Below the pieces are notes generated by a model. It had not been told where the DNA came from, did not search any database, and saw only the letters and a list, made by a program, of their open reading frames with translations. Below, in pieces: positions 10,557 to 22,140 of a stretch of 64,000 nucleotides of DNA (within the stretch, counting starts at the first letter, position 1; every line of letters starts with the position of its first letter). This DNA comes from Elephas maximus indicus (taxonomy: Eukaryota; Chordata; Mammalia; Proboscidea; Elephantidae): assembly GCF_024166365.1 (NCBI RefSeq), contig NC_064827.1, forward strand, positions 49,566,635 to 49,630,634, written 5' to 3'. A program made the position numbers and the translations under genes.

Positions 10557-12769
10557 GTTTAGTTTCTGAATGTGTTTGGATCCTCTAGTAGATTATTTCA
10601 GAGATGGGCTCTTCCTCTGAGTCTTCTAGATAATCTTCTTACCTTGCAGTGAAGCCTTTTTTTTTTTTTTTAACATACCTTTGTGCTTTTCTCCCCCTCC
10701 TTATTTATCTTTAAACAATTTGAAATGTATTCAGATTTGGTGTTTGTCCAAAGACAGGACAGTTGAAGTACCCTTGACTCCGTATTATCCAATCAGTGTG
10801 TACAGCCCCTAGTCCAAGGTCCAGTTTCCAGCGTTATTTCATCTAATTCACTCTCCTATTGAGACGCCATCTTGCTCTACCAACACTACCTGATTTCCTG
10901 ATGCTATGAATCTGCAATGTACATAAAAATTAGTAATTCTCAGCATGCACTGTTACCATGGCTGTTTTGTGGGTTTTTTTGTTTGTTTGTTGTTGCTGTT
11001 TGTTTTTGGTTTCTGACCCACCCTAAAGAGCTTTGCCTGCAGAAATTTTACCTCTGAAAATGCAATATACCTTCACAAGTCCACCCCTCTTGACTAAGAC
11101 TGACCTACCATCCAAGTTGTTTTCTGAGAATTGTAATTTCTCTAAATATAGAATGATACATCAATACTCTCAGTCTCACAAATTACACAAATAGGGTAAA
11201 AGCCTACCTGCCCAGTTTTCTCATTGGAGCTGACCCTGAGTCTCTGAGTCGGATGATGGGCAGACAGTGATGAGGAAACAGTGCCTCCCCTCCTCACCAC
11301 AAATGATTTCTGTGTCATGAAGTAAAGTCTGCCTGGTGTGCCATAGAAAAAAGCCCAGATAAACATGTCTTAATCTTGCTTTATAGTTAGTAGAGATTCT
11401 TCCCCAATTTTGAAATTATGCTGTCTATCGTTTTCTTATATTTACATTTTTACCTTTTTTCTTTGTCTTTATAGGCATTTTAGTAGGAAAGACTTCACCA
11501 GGGGCTGATTGACAGACTTCATTTATCTGGAACTCCTATAGATTCCTAATTAATAATTAAAATATGTCTGGGGAGGATAATCAGCAACTAAATCAATGCT
11601 AAAGATCATTCACTAATGATATGAAATTGGGTATCTTAATATAAAAAATAGGGAAAACATTATTTTTCCATGCAGAAAATAAAATTCTTAGTAACTGACT
11701 AAGATTCCTTTTAGACATAACAAAGAATAGTATCTGCCCCCCACCCCAAAAAAGAATGGTATTCCCAAAATAAAAGGCTTATGCAGAGAGCTCAAGTTAC
11801 TCTCCACTCAAGCAGAATTAAGAGTACCATTCTGCAGATTTGGGATTAATGTCACCACATTGAGTCCTAGCTATAATGCGGGCAATAGCATTTTGTAAAA
11901 AAGAACACCATGTGGCAGCCTTGCTAATCTTCTGGATGAGAATCAGTTGGAAGTTGGCAACATGTATTGACATGCCTTGGACTAACAGGAGTTCTTAACA
12001 TGACACTGCAATTTTTAAGGCTCTTCAGAATTAATATGAGATATGTGGTCAAATATAGTGTGGAATACAGGCAACTGTAAATTAATTGAATATTAAGCAC
12101 CAGAGTCAAATGAAATTTTTAAAACTTGGAACAGTTCAAACAAAAGTCTAGAGGTAATTAGAGACCACACTCACTGTTTGATGGCTATTTGAGTGGAAGC
12201 TGGGGAAAAATGTTGCCAGATGAGAATTCATTTAGGGTTGAATCTTGCCAGCATTTTTAAAAAATAATTTAGGTAAAGCTCTCTAATTAAAGAACCTAAG
12301 TAGAGAAATGGGTAGATGGCTCATTCTGGGACCTGAAACTGCTTCCACTAAGAATAAAATGTTCCTCTTTGAGAAATCTGAGCTGTCGGTGTTTAATGCC
12401 CTAAGTAAAGGAGCTTCAACCACTTTCTGAGGTTCAATGCTGATATCCCCAACCCTCCAAGACTTGGACAGCTCCAAATCCTTCACCAGCTGAATGAGCA
12501 GAATTTAGCAAGAAAGAGCTTGCCATAGGCATGCTAAAGAAAGGGTAAAACTGCAGCCTGATTAAACCTACTTTCCCAGTAAGAGGTACCAAAAAGCAAG
12601 ATAGAGGCATGGCTCTAGAAAGAGGATGGGAGCTGAGCAGCTAAGACAGGGATGGGATCAGAAGGTGGGAAAAATATTTTTAAAAGCAGAACCTCAGTAC
12701 TCTGGCAATACATAACAGGGAAATGTCTTGTTTGAGCTAGTCTGTCCTATCTTTCAATAGGAGGTGCCC
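10557..12769. other. Unassigned unique-looking sequence
   Basis: No repeat family recognised. A run of about 14 T is at 10658-10672. The minus strand has an open frame at 12283-12505 preceded by a splice-acceptor-like tract; see the findings. Otherwise nothing supportable. Confidence 0.5.
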
Positions 12770-13000
12770 TGCTAATCCTGGGATAAAATTATTTTAGAGC
12801 TGAAAGAGAATTTAGGGATTATCTAGTCTAGCCCCCACACTTGAGGACACTTAGGCCCTGTGAGATGAAAAGGCTTGCTAGACTCACATGGCAAATTAGT
12901 TGAGAAGTGGAATTATAACTCAAAACCTCCTGCTACTCATTGTAGTGCTCTTTCAACTACATCAATCTCATCATGGCTTCTCTCATGGAAATTCTAAGAG
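12770..13000 (+). mobile_element. Ancient SINE fossil (MIR-like)
   Basis: The order 'agctgaaagagaatttaggg', 'atctagtctagcccccac', 'ggccctgtgagatg', 'tagtgctctttcaactaca' follows an ancient mammalian SINE type related to MIR. Strongly diverged, edges approximate. Confidence 0.55.
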
Positions 13001-13028
13001 AAGGAGTGTGATTCAGTGGAAAAATCAG

Positions 13029-13226
13029 TAAAAACCAGTTGCCATCAATTTGATTCCAACTCATGGTGACTCCATGTGTGTCAGAGTAGAACAATGTTCC
13101 ATAGGGTTTTCAATGGCTGATTTTTCAGAAGTGCCAGGCCTTTCTTCCAAGGTGTCTCTGGTCAAACTAGAACTTCCAACCTTTTGGTTAGCAGCCAAGT
13201 GTGTTAACTGTTAGCACCACCCAGAG
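13029..13226 (-). mobile_element. AfroSINE, long form, diverged
   Basis: Complement shows a SINE head at the right (aaccaaaaggttgg near 13170-13195) and a tail at the left (complement of gccatcaatttgattcc). It retains an extra middle segment and has several small indels, suggesting an older subfamily than the short copies. Confidence 0.8.
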
Positions 13227-13669
13227 CAAAAGAATGATATTAAGTTCTGAGTTTCACTCTTCTCTCCCTTAGTTTGAATGATAGAATCCTAGTAGTCAAG
13301 ATTCCATTTAGTTCAACCTGTCATTCAGTGCCAGAAACTCTACATAATATTGAGTAGTTAGGTGGACAGCCAAGTTCTTGTGGACCCATCTCAGGGATGG
13401 ACATACCTCAGAGGGAGCCAATACTACTTGGGGCAGCTCTCCTTGATAACCTGAAATCTGCTTCTTTGGAACTTCTGATCTCTAAGAAGAGACCTTAATG
13501 TTTCTTCCACGTGACAGTGCTGCTCATTTAGTTAAACCAACATTCACTCAAAGCCCATATTCCCAGGTTCCATTCTACATTGTGCACCTATAAACTTGAC
13601 AGTAAGGAAAATATAATCTAGTCAGGGAGACGGCCCTTAATGTATTTGAAGACCACTATTAAATATCTC
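13227..13669. other. Unassigned sequence
   Basis: No gene or repeat recognised. Confidence 0.5.
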
Positions 13670-14361
13670 TGTCTTAGGCTGGGTTCTCTAGAGAAGCAAA
13701 ACCAGTGATTTTATATATATATATACACACACACATACATAACCCATATATATACATGTATATATATATATATATATATGCTGGTTTTATATATATATGT
13801 ATAGAAAGAAAGAGAGAGAGATTTATCTCAAGGAAATGGCTCACCTGGTTGAAGAGGCTGGCAAGTCAAGTTCATGGGTCAGGTGTCATGCTGGAGGCCT
13901 CTCCTGACTCACTTAGCTGCAGGGGCTGATGAACCCAAGAGCAGCAGGTCAGATGGCAGGTTGCTGGCTCACAGGCTGTGGAAGCTGATGAATCCAAGAT
14001 TGGCTGGCAATACGGCAAGCCGCTGGCTCAAGTCCTAAGAATCAGAGGTCAGATGATGACAAGCTGGATGTAGGATCCAGAGCAAACAAAAACCCAGCGA
14101 GCTTTTCCAGAACATCCATATATATTGGATGCAGGCCACACTCCTGAGGTAACACCCGTTACAACTGATTAGCTGCTCATAGCAGACCTCATCATGGAGA
14201 TGATTACATTATATCAGGCCTCATCATTGAAGTGATTACATTATATCACAAAATGGAGGATAACTACATCATTACATAACTCCAAATTATGCCATTATAT
14301 AACTGCCAAACCACTGAGAATCTTGGCCTAGCCAAGTTGACATACAACCTTAATCATCACA
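13670..14361 (+). mobile_element. LTR-like element with internal TA repeats
   Basis: Begins TG (tgtcttaggctgggttct), ends catcaca. Flanks are atctc (13665-13669) and atccc (14362-14366), a 5-bp duplication with one mismatch. The 'gggttctctagagaagcaaa' start and the 'ccaagttgacatacaac' end resemble ERVL-related LTRs. It carries two copies of an approximately 30-bp 'catcat...gattacattatatca' unit near 14190-14250. No retroviral genes. Confidence 0.65.
13714..13800. repeat. (TA)n/(CA)n microsatellite
   Basis: Alternating TA with short CA blocks, inside the LTR-like element. Likely length-variable. Confidence 0.9.
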
Positions 14362-14547
14362 ATCCCCTAGAAGACTCTCTAGTAAAAGGGACATTTTCCT
14401 CTAGACCAAGAGGTGTTTGGCCTCTAGTAAATCACATTGCTCAGCCAGATGATTATTCTACCCCATCCTGACTAACAGACTTACTCCTAGCCCTAAGATG
14501 ACTCTCCTACCCAAGAAGATTTCCCTACCCACCCACCCCACCCCCAC

Positions 14548-14712
14548 CCCCGGTGGTGCAGTAGCTAAGCGTTTGGCTGCTAAGAAAAAGGTAGGCAGTT
14601 TAAATCTACCAGCTGCTCCTTGGAAACCCTATGGGGCAGTACTACTCTGTCTTAGAGGGTCGCTATGAGTCAGAGTCAACTCGCTGATGGCAGTGGGTTT
14701 GGTTTTGGTTTT
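14548..14712 (+). mobile_element. AfroSINE, short form
   Basis: Plus strand, head cccggtggtgcagtagctaa, body 'ccttggaaaccctatgggg', tail 'gggtttggttttggtttt'. It follows a C-rich stretch (14528-14551); a clean duplication could not be assigned. Confidence 0.88.
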
Positions 14713-14934
14713 ACCACCCTCCAGTTCCCTGGAACAGGTTGTATGTAAATATTTATGCTTCCTTCCTGAAGCCACCTTGATTCCCAACATTCCCACAGAG
14801 TTGACATAATAGTAGAAACCATGACAACAACCATAAACATACCATATATATCTGCCTTCTAAAATTCTTTTTTGGAAAAAATGGAAATAAGAAAATGAGA
14901 GTAAATAGGAGGTATAAAATTCAATATAGCACTT

Positions 14935-15150
14935 TACTGGACTTTTACATACATTAGTTCTCTTTACAACCTCATTTAATCTTCTTTACAATCTTGCAAA
15001 GTAGATATTCTTGATCATTTATGTAAGAAGTTCAAAAGGTGCTAGGTAACTTGCCCAGGAACACACAGCTAGGGATGGTGCTGCTGTAGTCACACTCAGG
15101 TCCTATGACCAAACCTGAAATTCTTCCCTCTGTTGCACAGACTTAGGTAT
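14935..15150 (-). mobile_element. MIR fossil (reverse)
   Basis: Complementary-strand MIR order: 'cattagttctctttacaacc', 'acttgcccaggaacacacag', 'ctagggatggtgc'. Diverged, edges approximate. Confidence 0.7.
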
Positions 15151-15369
15151 ACAATGAACACCCCTCTTAAGCTCCCCACACACAAAATTTGTGTAAATCA
15201 ACATCCATCTTAAAAAATCACCTCCAAAATTAATCATTGGTTTTCATGAATCACAGCTGATTGATGATTACCAATTATTCTCAGTTGATACAATAGAACA
15301 CTTAATATTGCTGGGAAGCATATATGAGGTACCAGGAGTCCGATCTGAGACAGACAGCAAACTATAACA

Positions 15370-15545
15370 GAAAGCTCAATGGTCTGGGAGTCAGAGACAT
15401 AGGCCATAGCTGTCTCAAATCTGATCAAATTGTTATAACCTCCCTGGACTTATTGGCCTTTATCTATAAAATGGGAGCTTCAGACTGGAAGGTGCTGAGT
15501 TTCCTTTCAACTGTAACATCCCTTCTGAAAAGACAGGACTTTTAA
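15370..15545 (+). mobile_element. MIR-like fossil (forward)
   Basis: Contains 'ggtctgggagtcagagac' and 'ggcctttatctataaaatgg', the order of forward MIR elements (tRNA-like part then core). Diverged. Confidence 0.6.
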
Positions 15546-15659
15546 TTTAGTCCTATTTACATTTTATTAATTACAAGTAATTAATAAACATGAAAAATTA
15601 TTTAAACTCATTAGGAATCAAAAAACAAATTAAATCAAGAGGCTGATTTGCCTATCAAA

Positions 15660-16330
15660 TTGGAAAATATTTTTACTTTTAATATTGCTTTAATATCCAA
15701 GTAATATGTGTTTACCAAGAGAAAATTAGAAACAGAGGCATGGAAAAGTATAAAGGACCACCCATAATTCTACCAGTCAAAAATAATAATAACTAATGCT
15801 AACATTTTAATGCATATCCTTCAAAAAAAATCACACTATTCTTTCATTTTTATGACCAATTCACCCAAAAAATATATTGTAAATATCTTTCAATTCAATA
15901 TAGAGCTACATCATCCTTTTATTTACCCAGTTCCCTGATATTGGACATTGTTGCTATTTTTCTCCTATAAAGGGTACTGAGGTGAACATCCTTGTATATA
16001 CAGCTTGTCTGATTATTTTCTCAGGCTAAATTCTTAGACGTGGAATTGCTGATATGCACATATTTAAGACTTGCGTTAACTTGCCAAACTCTCTAGAAGT
16101 ACATTTCACTCTCCCACCAGCAGCATATGAGCCTACCTGTTTCCCACAGCATCACCAACACTGGGTATGATAACCTTAACTTTTGCCAAACTCATAGGTA
16201 AACCTGTTTAACTAGGTTCTTTGTTTACCAGTGAGTTAAATCTTTATATACATGTCTATCACACATTTTTAGTTATCTTTTTATGATGGCTTTACACTTT
16301 GCCAGTTTTTCTATTGTGATGTAAATGGTG
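15660..16330 (-). mobile_element. Old L1 3' region (reverse)
   Basis: Text such as 'gacgtggaattgctgatatg', 'ctctcccaccagcagcatat' and 'caacactgggtatgataacc' is the reverse of the 3' part of old mammalian L1s. No open frame survives. Confidence 0.7.
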
Positions 16331-17037
16331 ATGAGACAGAAATTATCACGACCCTAGCAATTTTCTCCTTTCCCTGTCCTAGACCACCACCTCTTTACTT
16401 AGTCCTCTTTGGCTCCCACCCCTTCCCACCACAGGAATGAGTTCATGTGAGCGCTTTAGAGCCCATAGGTCACAATATGACACATCAGGTGTATCAGTTT
16501 CATTTATTTCATCACTGAATACCCTCTTATCTCTTTCTCTGGTCTTCTTTCACGGTAAGCAGAGCAAGAGGAAAACAAGTCTGGAGATAAAGTACTTCAT
16601 ATGTAAGAATTTACTTGCTCTTTCATCAAGAAATACAATTCTAACTGTATAGCAGAAAGATGTATAAAAGAGTATAACTGTGTGAACTGGTTTGCTAAGA
16701 ATACAACTGACTTTAAATTACTAATTCATACGGTGTCAGAGACAATCATTGAGGGGGATAGAAATTATACTCTAACCCAGGACCATTGTTTCTCTCTCTT
16801 TCTCTCTCCCTCACCATTCTCTTTTTCTCTCTCTGCCCTGGCTTTCATACTTTCACAATGCAGGAATTGTTCACTAAATATTGACAAGAATTCTTAGAAA
16901 AGAGGGGCCATAGAAAAGGCAAATTTGTCCCTGTGCTTTGGTTGGTCTGTAGGCAGGAATCCCTGAGTGGCTAGTTTAATTAAACCCCTGCAGGGGATCT
17001 GGCCCCTAGAAACAAAGATAGAGCTCTGGGGACCAGG
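16331..17037. other. Unassigned sequence
   Basis: Includes a CT-rich stretch (about 16790-16835). No gene or repeat family recognised. Confidence 0.5.
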
Positions 17038-17345
17038 TAATGACAGTTTTATTGAGATATAGCTTACATACAATAAAGTCACCTATTTAAAGTATACAAT
17101 TCAGTAGTTTTTAGTATAGTCACAGAATTGTACAATCATCACCACAATCTAATTTTAGAATATTTTCATTACCTCCCACCCAAAAAACCTATGCACCCAT
17201 TAGCATTTACTTCTAATTTCTCTCTCCCTCAACCCTAGGCAACCAGTTACCTACTTTCTGTTTCTATATATTTGCCTATTCTGGACATTTAATATAAAGA
17301 GAATCATACAAAACGTGGTCTTTCGGAACTGGCTCATTTCAGTAA
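17038..17345 (-). mobile_element. Old L1 3' UTR (reverse)
   Basis: 'gttttattgagatatagctt', 'caattcagtagtttttagta', 'acaatcatcaccacaatcta', 'gcctattctggacattt' form the well-known reverse 3' UTR of old L1M-type elements. Confidence 0.85.
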
Positions 17346-17710
17346 TGTCAATTTCAAATGCAAGCCTCACAGCATTTAACTTGTATGCGGAATCACTGAC
17401 ACAACCCAACTGGTATTTCATGGCTCATCCCTGGAGGTCAGCAGAAACAAACCCAAGCCAGACTCAGGAGGGTTGGAAGAAGGAAGAGAGAGAACTATCC
17501 TCCCACCCCCACTCTGGGATGGAGCTGGCCAAGGGATACTCCAGGGCATGGGGATTTTGCATGGCTAGTGTAGACTTTCACAGGTGCCTGGAACCCACCC
17601 CAAAACACAGGGAGCCTGAAGGCTCATGAGTTTCCTCTCCTGTCAGCTGCTGAACTGATATGCCATGCCCATACCGGGGGGTGGTCTGGGGAAATCCAGC
17701 TAGGTGTAGG
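17346..17710. other. Unassigned sequence
   Basis: A plus-strand frame at 17315-17629 begins in L1 sequence and shows no recognisable domain. I treat it as chance. Confidence 0.5.
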
Positions 17711-17939
17711 GCAGGGGTTGATAAACTACAGCCCATGAGTCAGCCAGTCACCTGTTTTTGTAAATAAAATTTTATTGGAACATAGCTATGCCCATTCATG
17801 TATGTATTATCCATGGCTACTTTCATACTACAATGGCAGAGTTGAGTAGCTACAGTAGAGACCATACGGGCCACAAAGCCTAAACTATTTACCATCTGGC
17901 CCTTGGGAGGAAAAGGGTTTTGGCTCCTGACCTTGAGCA
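17711..17939. mobile_element. hAT-type DNA transposon fossil (non-autonomous)
   Basis: Starts caggggttgataaactacag and ends 'ttttggctcctg', giving CAGG-type terminal inverted repeats. The interior ('tgtttttgtaaataaaattt', 'cataaagcc'-like, 'gccctt') matches a common mammalian Charlie-type non-autonomous element. The 8-bp target duplication is no longer recognisable. Confidence 0.75.
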
Positions 17940-18156
17940 GTTGTTCTTCAAGTGTGGCCCTGAATCAGCAGCATCAGCATGACCTGAAAGAGACTTGAAA
18001 GCAGGGACTCAAACTTTTAGAAATGCAAATTCTTGGGCTCCATACCAGACCTACTGAATCAGAAACTCTGGGAGTGGGGCCCAGCAAATTTGTTTTATCA
18101 AGCCCTATTTACAGATGATTCTGATACACCTTAAAGTTCGAAAACCACTGGGTTAC
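17940..18156. mobile_element. MER5A-like hAT fossil
   Basis: 'ttcttcaagtgtggccctga', 'agcatcagcatgacctg', 'gaatcagaaactctgggagt', 'cgaaaaccactggg' follow the MER5A order, with 'aaccactg' at its end. It lies directly next to the previous hAT fossil. Confidence 0.8.
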
Positions 18157-18480
18157 AGTGAAAATGAAAAGATTAGCTTTTGGTTGGAGGAAAGAACCCC
18201 TTCCTCTTAGGCAAAGAGAAGGAAGAAAGAATAGGTGAGGATGCGTGAAGCTGAGTCCCATGAAGAGTCAATAGAGAGATCACATAAGAAAGGAAAAAGC
18301 CTTATAATATACCTTTAATAGCATTTTTCCTGATTTTTGAATAGGGGTCCCACATTTTTATTTTACACTGAGTACCAGAAATATGTAAATATTGGATTAA
18401 CATACACATAACGTGAACTAAGAACATCTAATGTTTCAACAAATGACAAATATACTTGAAAAACAGAAATCATGTTTTTA
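18157..18480. other. Unassigned sequence
   Basis: Purine-rich start, no gene or repeat recognised. Confidence 0.5.
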
Positions 18481-18853
18481 AAAGAGAAAAAAATAACTTA
18501 TCATCTTTGAAATCAAAACCTCCACAGAAGAGTTTCAAAAAAGATTAGACACAGTGGAAAACAAAATCAGTAAATTGGAAGACATGCAGAAATTATCCAG
18601 AATGCAGCACAGAGGGACAAATAAAAAAATAAAAGGTTAAAAGGTATGTATGTGTGTAAAGGTTTAGCATATATCTAACTGGAGTCCTGGATATAGAAAA
18701 CCAGAATAGTCTTGTAACACTAGAGATTTTGAATCAGAAGTATAAAGTCCCCCCACAAAGAAAATTCCTGTTCAGATGGCTTTACTAGAAAGCTCCACCA
18801 AAAAATCAAGAAAAAGATAATCCCAAATTTATGAAAACTCTTCTAGAGTTAAA
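18481..18853 (+). mobile_element. Old L1 fragment (ORF1 and mid-ORF2 pieces)
   Basis: 'cagtaaattggaagacatgc' and 'gaaattatccagaatgcagc' resemble the ORF1 coiled-coil region of L1. 'cagatggctttactagaaag' resembles the start of the ORF2 RT domain. Heavily deleted. It is interrupted by the younger L1 stub at 18864 and resumes after 19580. Confidence 0.65.
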
Positions 18854-18863
18854 ATATAGGAGA

Positions 18864-19570
18864 ACAGCATCCCACTTTGGAGAGTGGCATCTGGGCTCTT
18901 AAATGCTAGGCAAGTGGCCATCTAAGATGCATCAATTGGTCTCAACCCACCTGGGGCAAAGGAGAATGAAGAACACCAAAGACACAAGGTAATTATGAGC
19001 CCAAGAGACAGAAAGGGCCACATAAACCAGAGACTACATCAGCCTGAGACCAGAAGAACTAGATGGCGCCCAGCAACAACCGATGGCTGCCCTGACAGGG
19101 AACACAACAGAGAACCCCTGAGGCAGCAGGAGAGCAGTGGGATGCAGACCCCAAATTCACATAAAAAAGACCAGACTTAACGGTCTGACTGAGAATAGAA
19201 GGACCCTGGTGGTCATGGTCCCCAGACCTTCTGTTAGCCCAAGACAGGAACCATTCCCAAAACCAACTCTTCAGAGATTGGACTGGACAATGGGATAGAA
19301 AATGATACTGGTGAAGAATGAGCTTCTTGGGTCAAGTTGACACAGGAGACTTTGTTGGCATCTCCTGTCTGGAGGGGAGATGAGAGGGCAGAGGGGGTCA
19401 GAAGCTGGCCGAATGGACACGAAAAGAGACAGTGGAGGGAAGGAATGTGTTGTCTCATTAGGGGGTGAGCAATTAGGAGTATATAGCAAGGTGTATATAA
19501 GTTTTTGTATGAGAGACTGACTAGATTTTAAACTTTCACTTAAAGCACAATAAAAACAACAACAAAAAAT
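18864..19570 (+). mobile_element. L1 3' UTR insertion, 5'-truncated
   Basis: Begins 'cagcatcccactttggagag' and follows the same 3' UTR as 7400-8121 and 33280-33963, ending with 'aagcacaataaaaacaac'. An imperfect duplication around atatagga(g)aa (18854-18863 and about 19571-19581) flanks it. No coding sequence. Confidence 0.88.
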
Positions 19571-19589
19571 ATATAGGAAAATACTTTGC

Positions 19590-20390
19590 AATTCATTTTC
19601 TCATTTTATAAGGCTACTATAACCTTGTGCTTTGCTTGTAGGAATGTAAAATGGTTCGACCACTGTGGAAAATAGTTTGGTAGCTCCTCAAAAAGTTAAA
19701 CATCAAATTCCATATGACCCAGGAATTACACTCCTAAGTACATACCCAAGAGACCTGAAAGCAGAGACTCAAACAGATACTTGTATTCCAATGCACTACT
19801 GTATATCATTGCAACATTATTCACAATAGCCAAAAGGTGGAAACAATCCGAATGTCCCAAACCAACAGAAGAATGGATAGCAAAATGTGGTATATACATA
19901 CAATGAAGTATTCGTCATAAAAAAATGAAGTTCTGATACATGCTACAACATGGACGAACCTTGGAAGCATTATGCTAAATAAGTCAGACACTAAAGGACA
20001 AATATTGTACCATCCCACTTACTGGAAATATCTAGACTAGGCAAATGCATGGAGATAAGTTCATCAGTCATTACCAAGAGCTAGAAAGAGGGAAGAATTA
20101 TCGCTTAAGGGGTAGTGAGTTTCTGTTAAAAACTAAACCCACTGTTGGTGAGTCGATTCCAACACTATAGAGTTTCCAAGTCTGTAATCTCTATGGAAGC
20201 AGACTGCCACATCTTTCTACTGAGGAGCTGCTCGTGGTTTCAAACCACTGACCTTTCATTAGCAGCCAATCGCTTTAACCACTGTACCACCGGGGCTCCT
20301 TGAGTTTCTGTTAGGGAGGATGAAAAACTTTTGGCAATAGATAGTAGTAATGGAATCTGTTGTTTATGGAATATGATGTTTATGAATGGA
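19590..20390 (+). mobile_element. Old L1, ORF2 C-terminus and 3' end
   Basis: 'gaatgtaaaatggttcgacc', 'cattattcacaatagccaaa', 'aatgtggtatatacatacaa', 'cattatgctaaataagtcag' are the end of ORF2 in degraded form. An AfroSINE sits inside. Probably the 3' half of the element starting near 18481. Confidence 0.8.
20129..20300 (-). mobile_element. AfroSINE, long form
   Basis: Minus strand, flanked by a perfect 13-bp duplication tgagtttctgtta (20116-20128 and 20301-20313). It contains the long-form block (complement of 'ctatggaagcagactgccac' at 20191-20210) but has lost some of the tail-proximal body. Inserted into the old L1. Confidence 0.93.
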
Positions 20391-20650
20391 CGCAGACTGA
20401 AAATAAGCAAAGACACCTGATTTTTAGTTGAATTTTTCCTTCTTTATTTTTACCTCCATGAATGAGGTCATAATTCCGTGTCAATAAAAAAGAATGCTAT
20501 AATTAAAACAGAAAATAAATGCTCTGAACTGGTCTCCCATTAAAGCTATTTGAATCATCGGCTAAGTAACTAGGGTACCACCATTAACCTGGTGGCAACT
20601 TATCTCAATTGCAAACAAAGTATCCAAGGGGAAAAAAATCAGTCTCTTGA

Positions 20651-21547
20651 TTGCTGCACTGGGAAACTTGCTTTATACAGCAACCAAAGCATGCCTCATC
20701 AGCCTCCTTCACTCACGTTGCCTGTAAGCCTAATCCTGACAGCCACAGAAACACGGTACCTAGACAGCTGAGAAAGGACACTGCCGAAAAATCTTTCCTA
20801 AAGCCAACTCTGCGACCCAGTAATCTCATTTCATAAAAGACATTGATATTTGGTGTACAGAAGAGAAAGAGCATGGTCAATTTACTCCTTGTTACTAGAA
20901 GAGGAAATATGATTTAAGGAAACTTCACCAGGCTTTATGTGATTTGCAGCGAAAACTGTTCTAACTATTCTGCATTTAAGCACCACGAGTAATCCGAGGT
21001 CATCAGAGCCACAAAATCTTGATCATATTAATAAATTATCTAAATTTTTTTCAAAGAGATATAAAGAAGGAATTGGAGGAGCATTAATACCTACTGTTGT
21101 ACCTGTCCAAATAGCTAAAGTTTGCAAAAGAATAGAAAATGAACTACAAATTACTGACAGTAGTGAAATGACTTTAAATCACAATGAAACTGTTCATACC
21201 ATCCAACTTAAAAGAAAAAAAATCAATACTGCTATATTGAAGTTAAGAATAAATTAAAGGCATGTAAAAGTCTGGAATAACAATATGCTATAAAAATTAC
21301 TGATATAAAAATATGCCACTTAACAAATTTGATACTACAGAGGCATAAAATTCTACATGGAGTCTGGAAGCAACCATGTGAACATAAGGAGGCAGCTGGG
21401 GTAATGCCAGCATGGTTAATTCAGAAAGAACTCAAATTTATAACTGGTGAGGTTAAATTCTGTTTTGAAGATAATTACACGCCAGAAATCTATATGCTTC
21501 AGAAATTTTTCTACTGGCATTTTAAAGGTAAAAACTGGACAATATAA
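20651..21547 (+). pseudogene. Possible decayed coding sequence of unknown gene
   Basis: Four consecutive plus-strand stretches look protein-like but shift frame: 20651-20836 (frame 2), 20833-20961 (frame 1, internal TAG at 20896), 20942-21256 (frame 3, 105 codons open, no ATG) and 21239-21547 (frame 2, TAA at 21278). The third stretch has mixed, non-repetitive composition including KLSKFFSKRYKEG and VPVQIAKVCKRIENEL, charged and helix-prone. No intron-like breaks are seen between the pieces; an AATAAA lies just beyond the end (about 21558) but there is no poly(A) tract. A donor-like AAAG/GTAAAA occurs near 21525. I do not recognise the family. It could be a processed pseudogene, decayed exons, or chance. 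Confidence 0.35.
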
Positions 21548-22128
21548 AATACCTTTTTAATAAATATCTTTCCTCTTTTTTCCTCCAAATCCCAGGAACA
21601 CCTCAGTGCATAAATATGCTTGCTTACACAGAGACACACACATTCACATGAACACCTCCTAAATTAGGTTCTCAGCAATGAACAATTTTAGGTAGCCAAT
21701 TATAGTGTTCGTATATAGGTAGAAAACATGGTAATTGTTTAAAAACTAGTTGTACAATTTTTCTGTTTAAAAAAATATTCAAAGGTTTTTAAAAAAGAAA
21801 TGGATTTAGGAAACGTTGGAAAAGAAGTCCAAGTTGATTGACAGTTTGGAGTTTGCGTTTGCACCACCTTATCCTAGCCAAATGCAAATGTGATTAAGCT
21901 CTGAGAGACAGGACTCTGCAGAGTGTCTGCTTATTAGAATCCTCCCTCTAGGTGTTATCCTTCAAGAGCAAGGACCTCCCAGTTTGTTGTCTCAGGGACC
22001 CATCAGATTAGGGAAGGAAAATAATCGTTACTTCATTCAACAAATCTAATCCAATGATGGACTTATCATTAGAAAGTAGGATTCTGAGTCTATGCCTGGG
22101 ATCAATAAGAAAAAAAATCGAATGGTTT
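21548..22128. other. Unassigned sequence
   Basis: No gene or repeat recognised. Confidence 0.5.
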
Positions 22129-22140
22129 AGCAAGGTCACA

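Noticed and set aside
13705-13929. Ile/Tyr/His-rich frame as a small protein
   Set aside because: Encoded by a TA/CA microsatellite inside an LTR; likewise 53376-53604.
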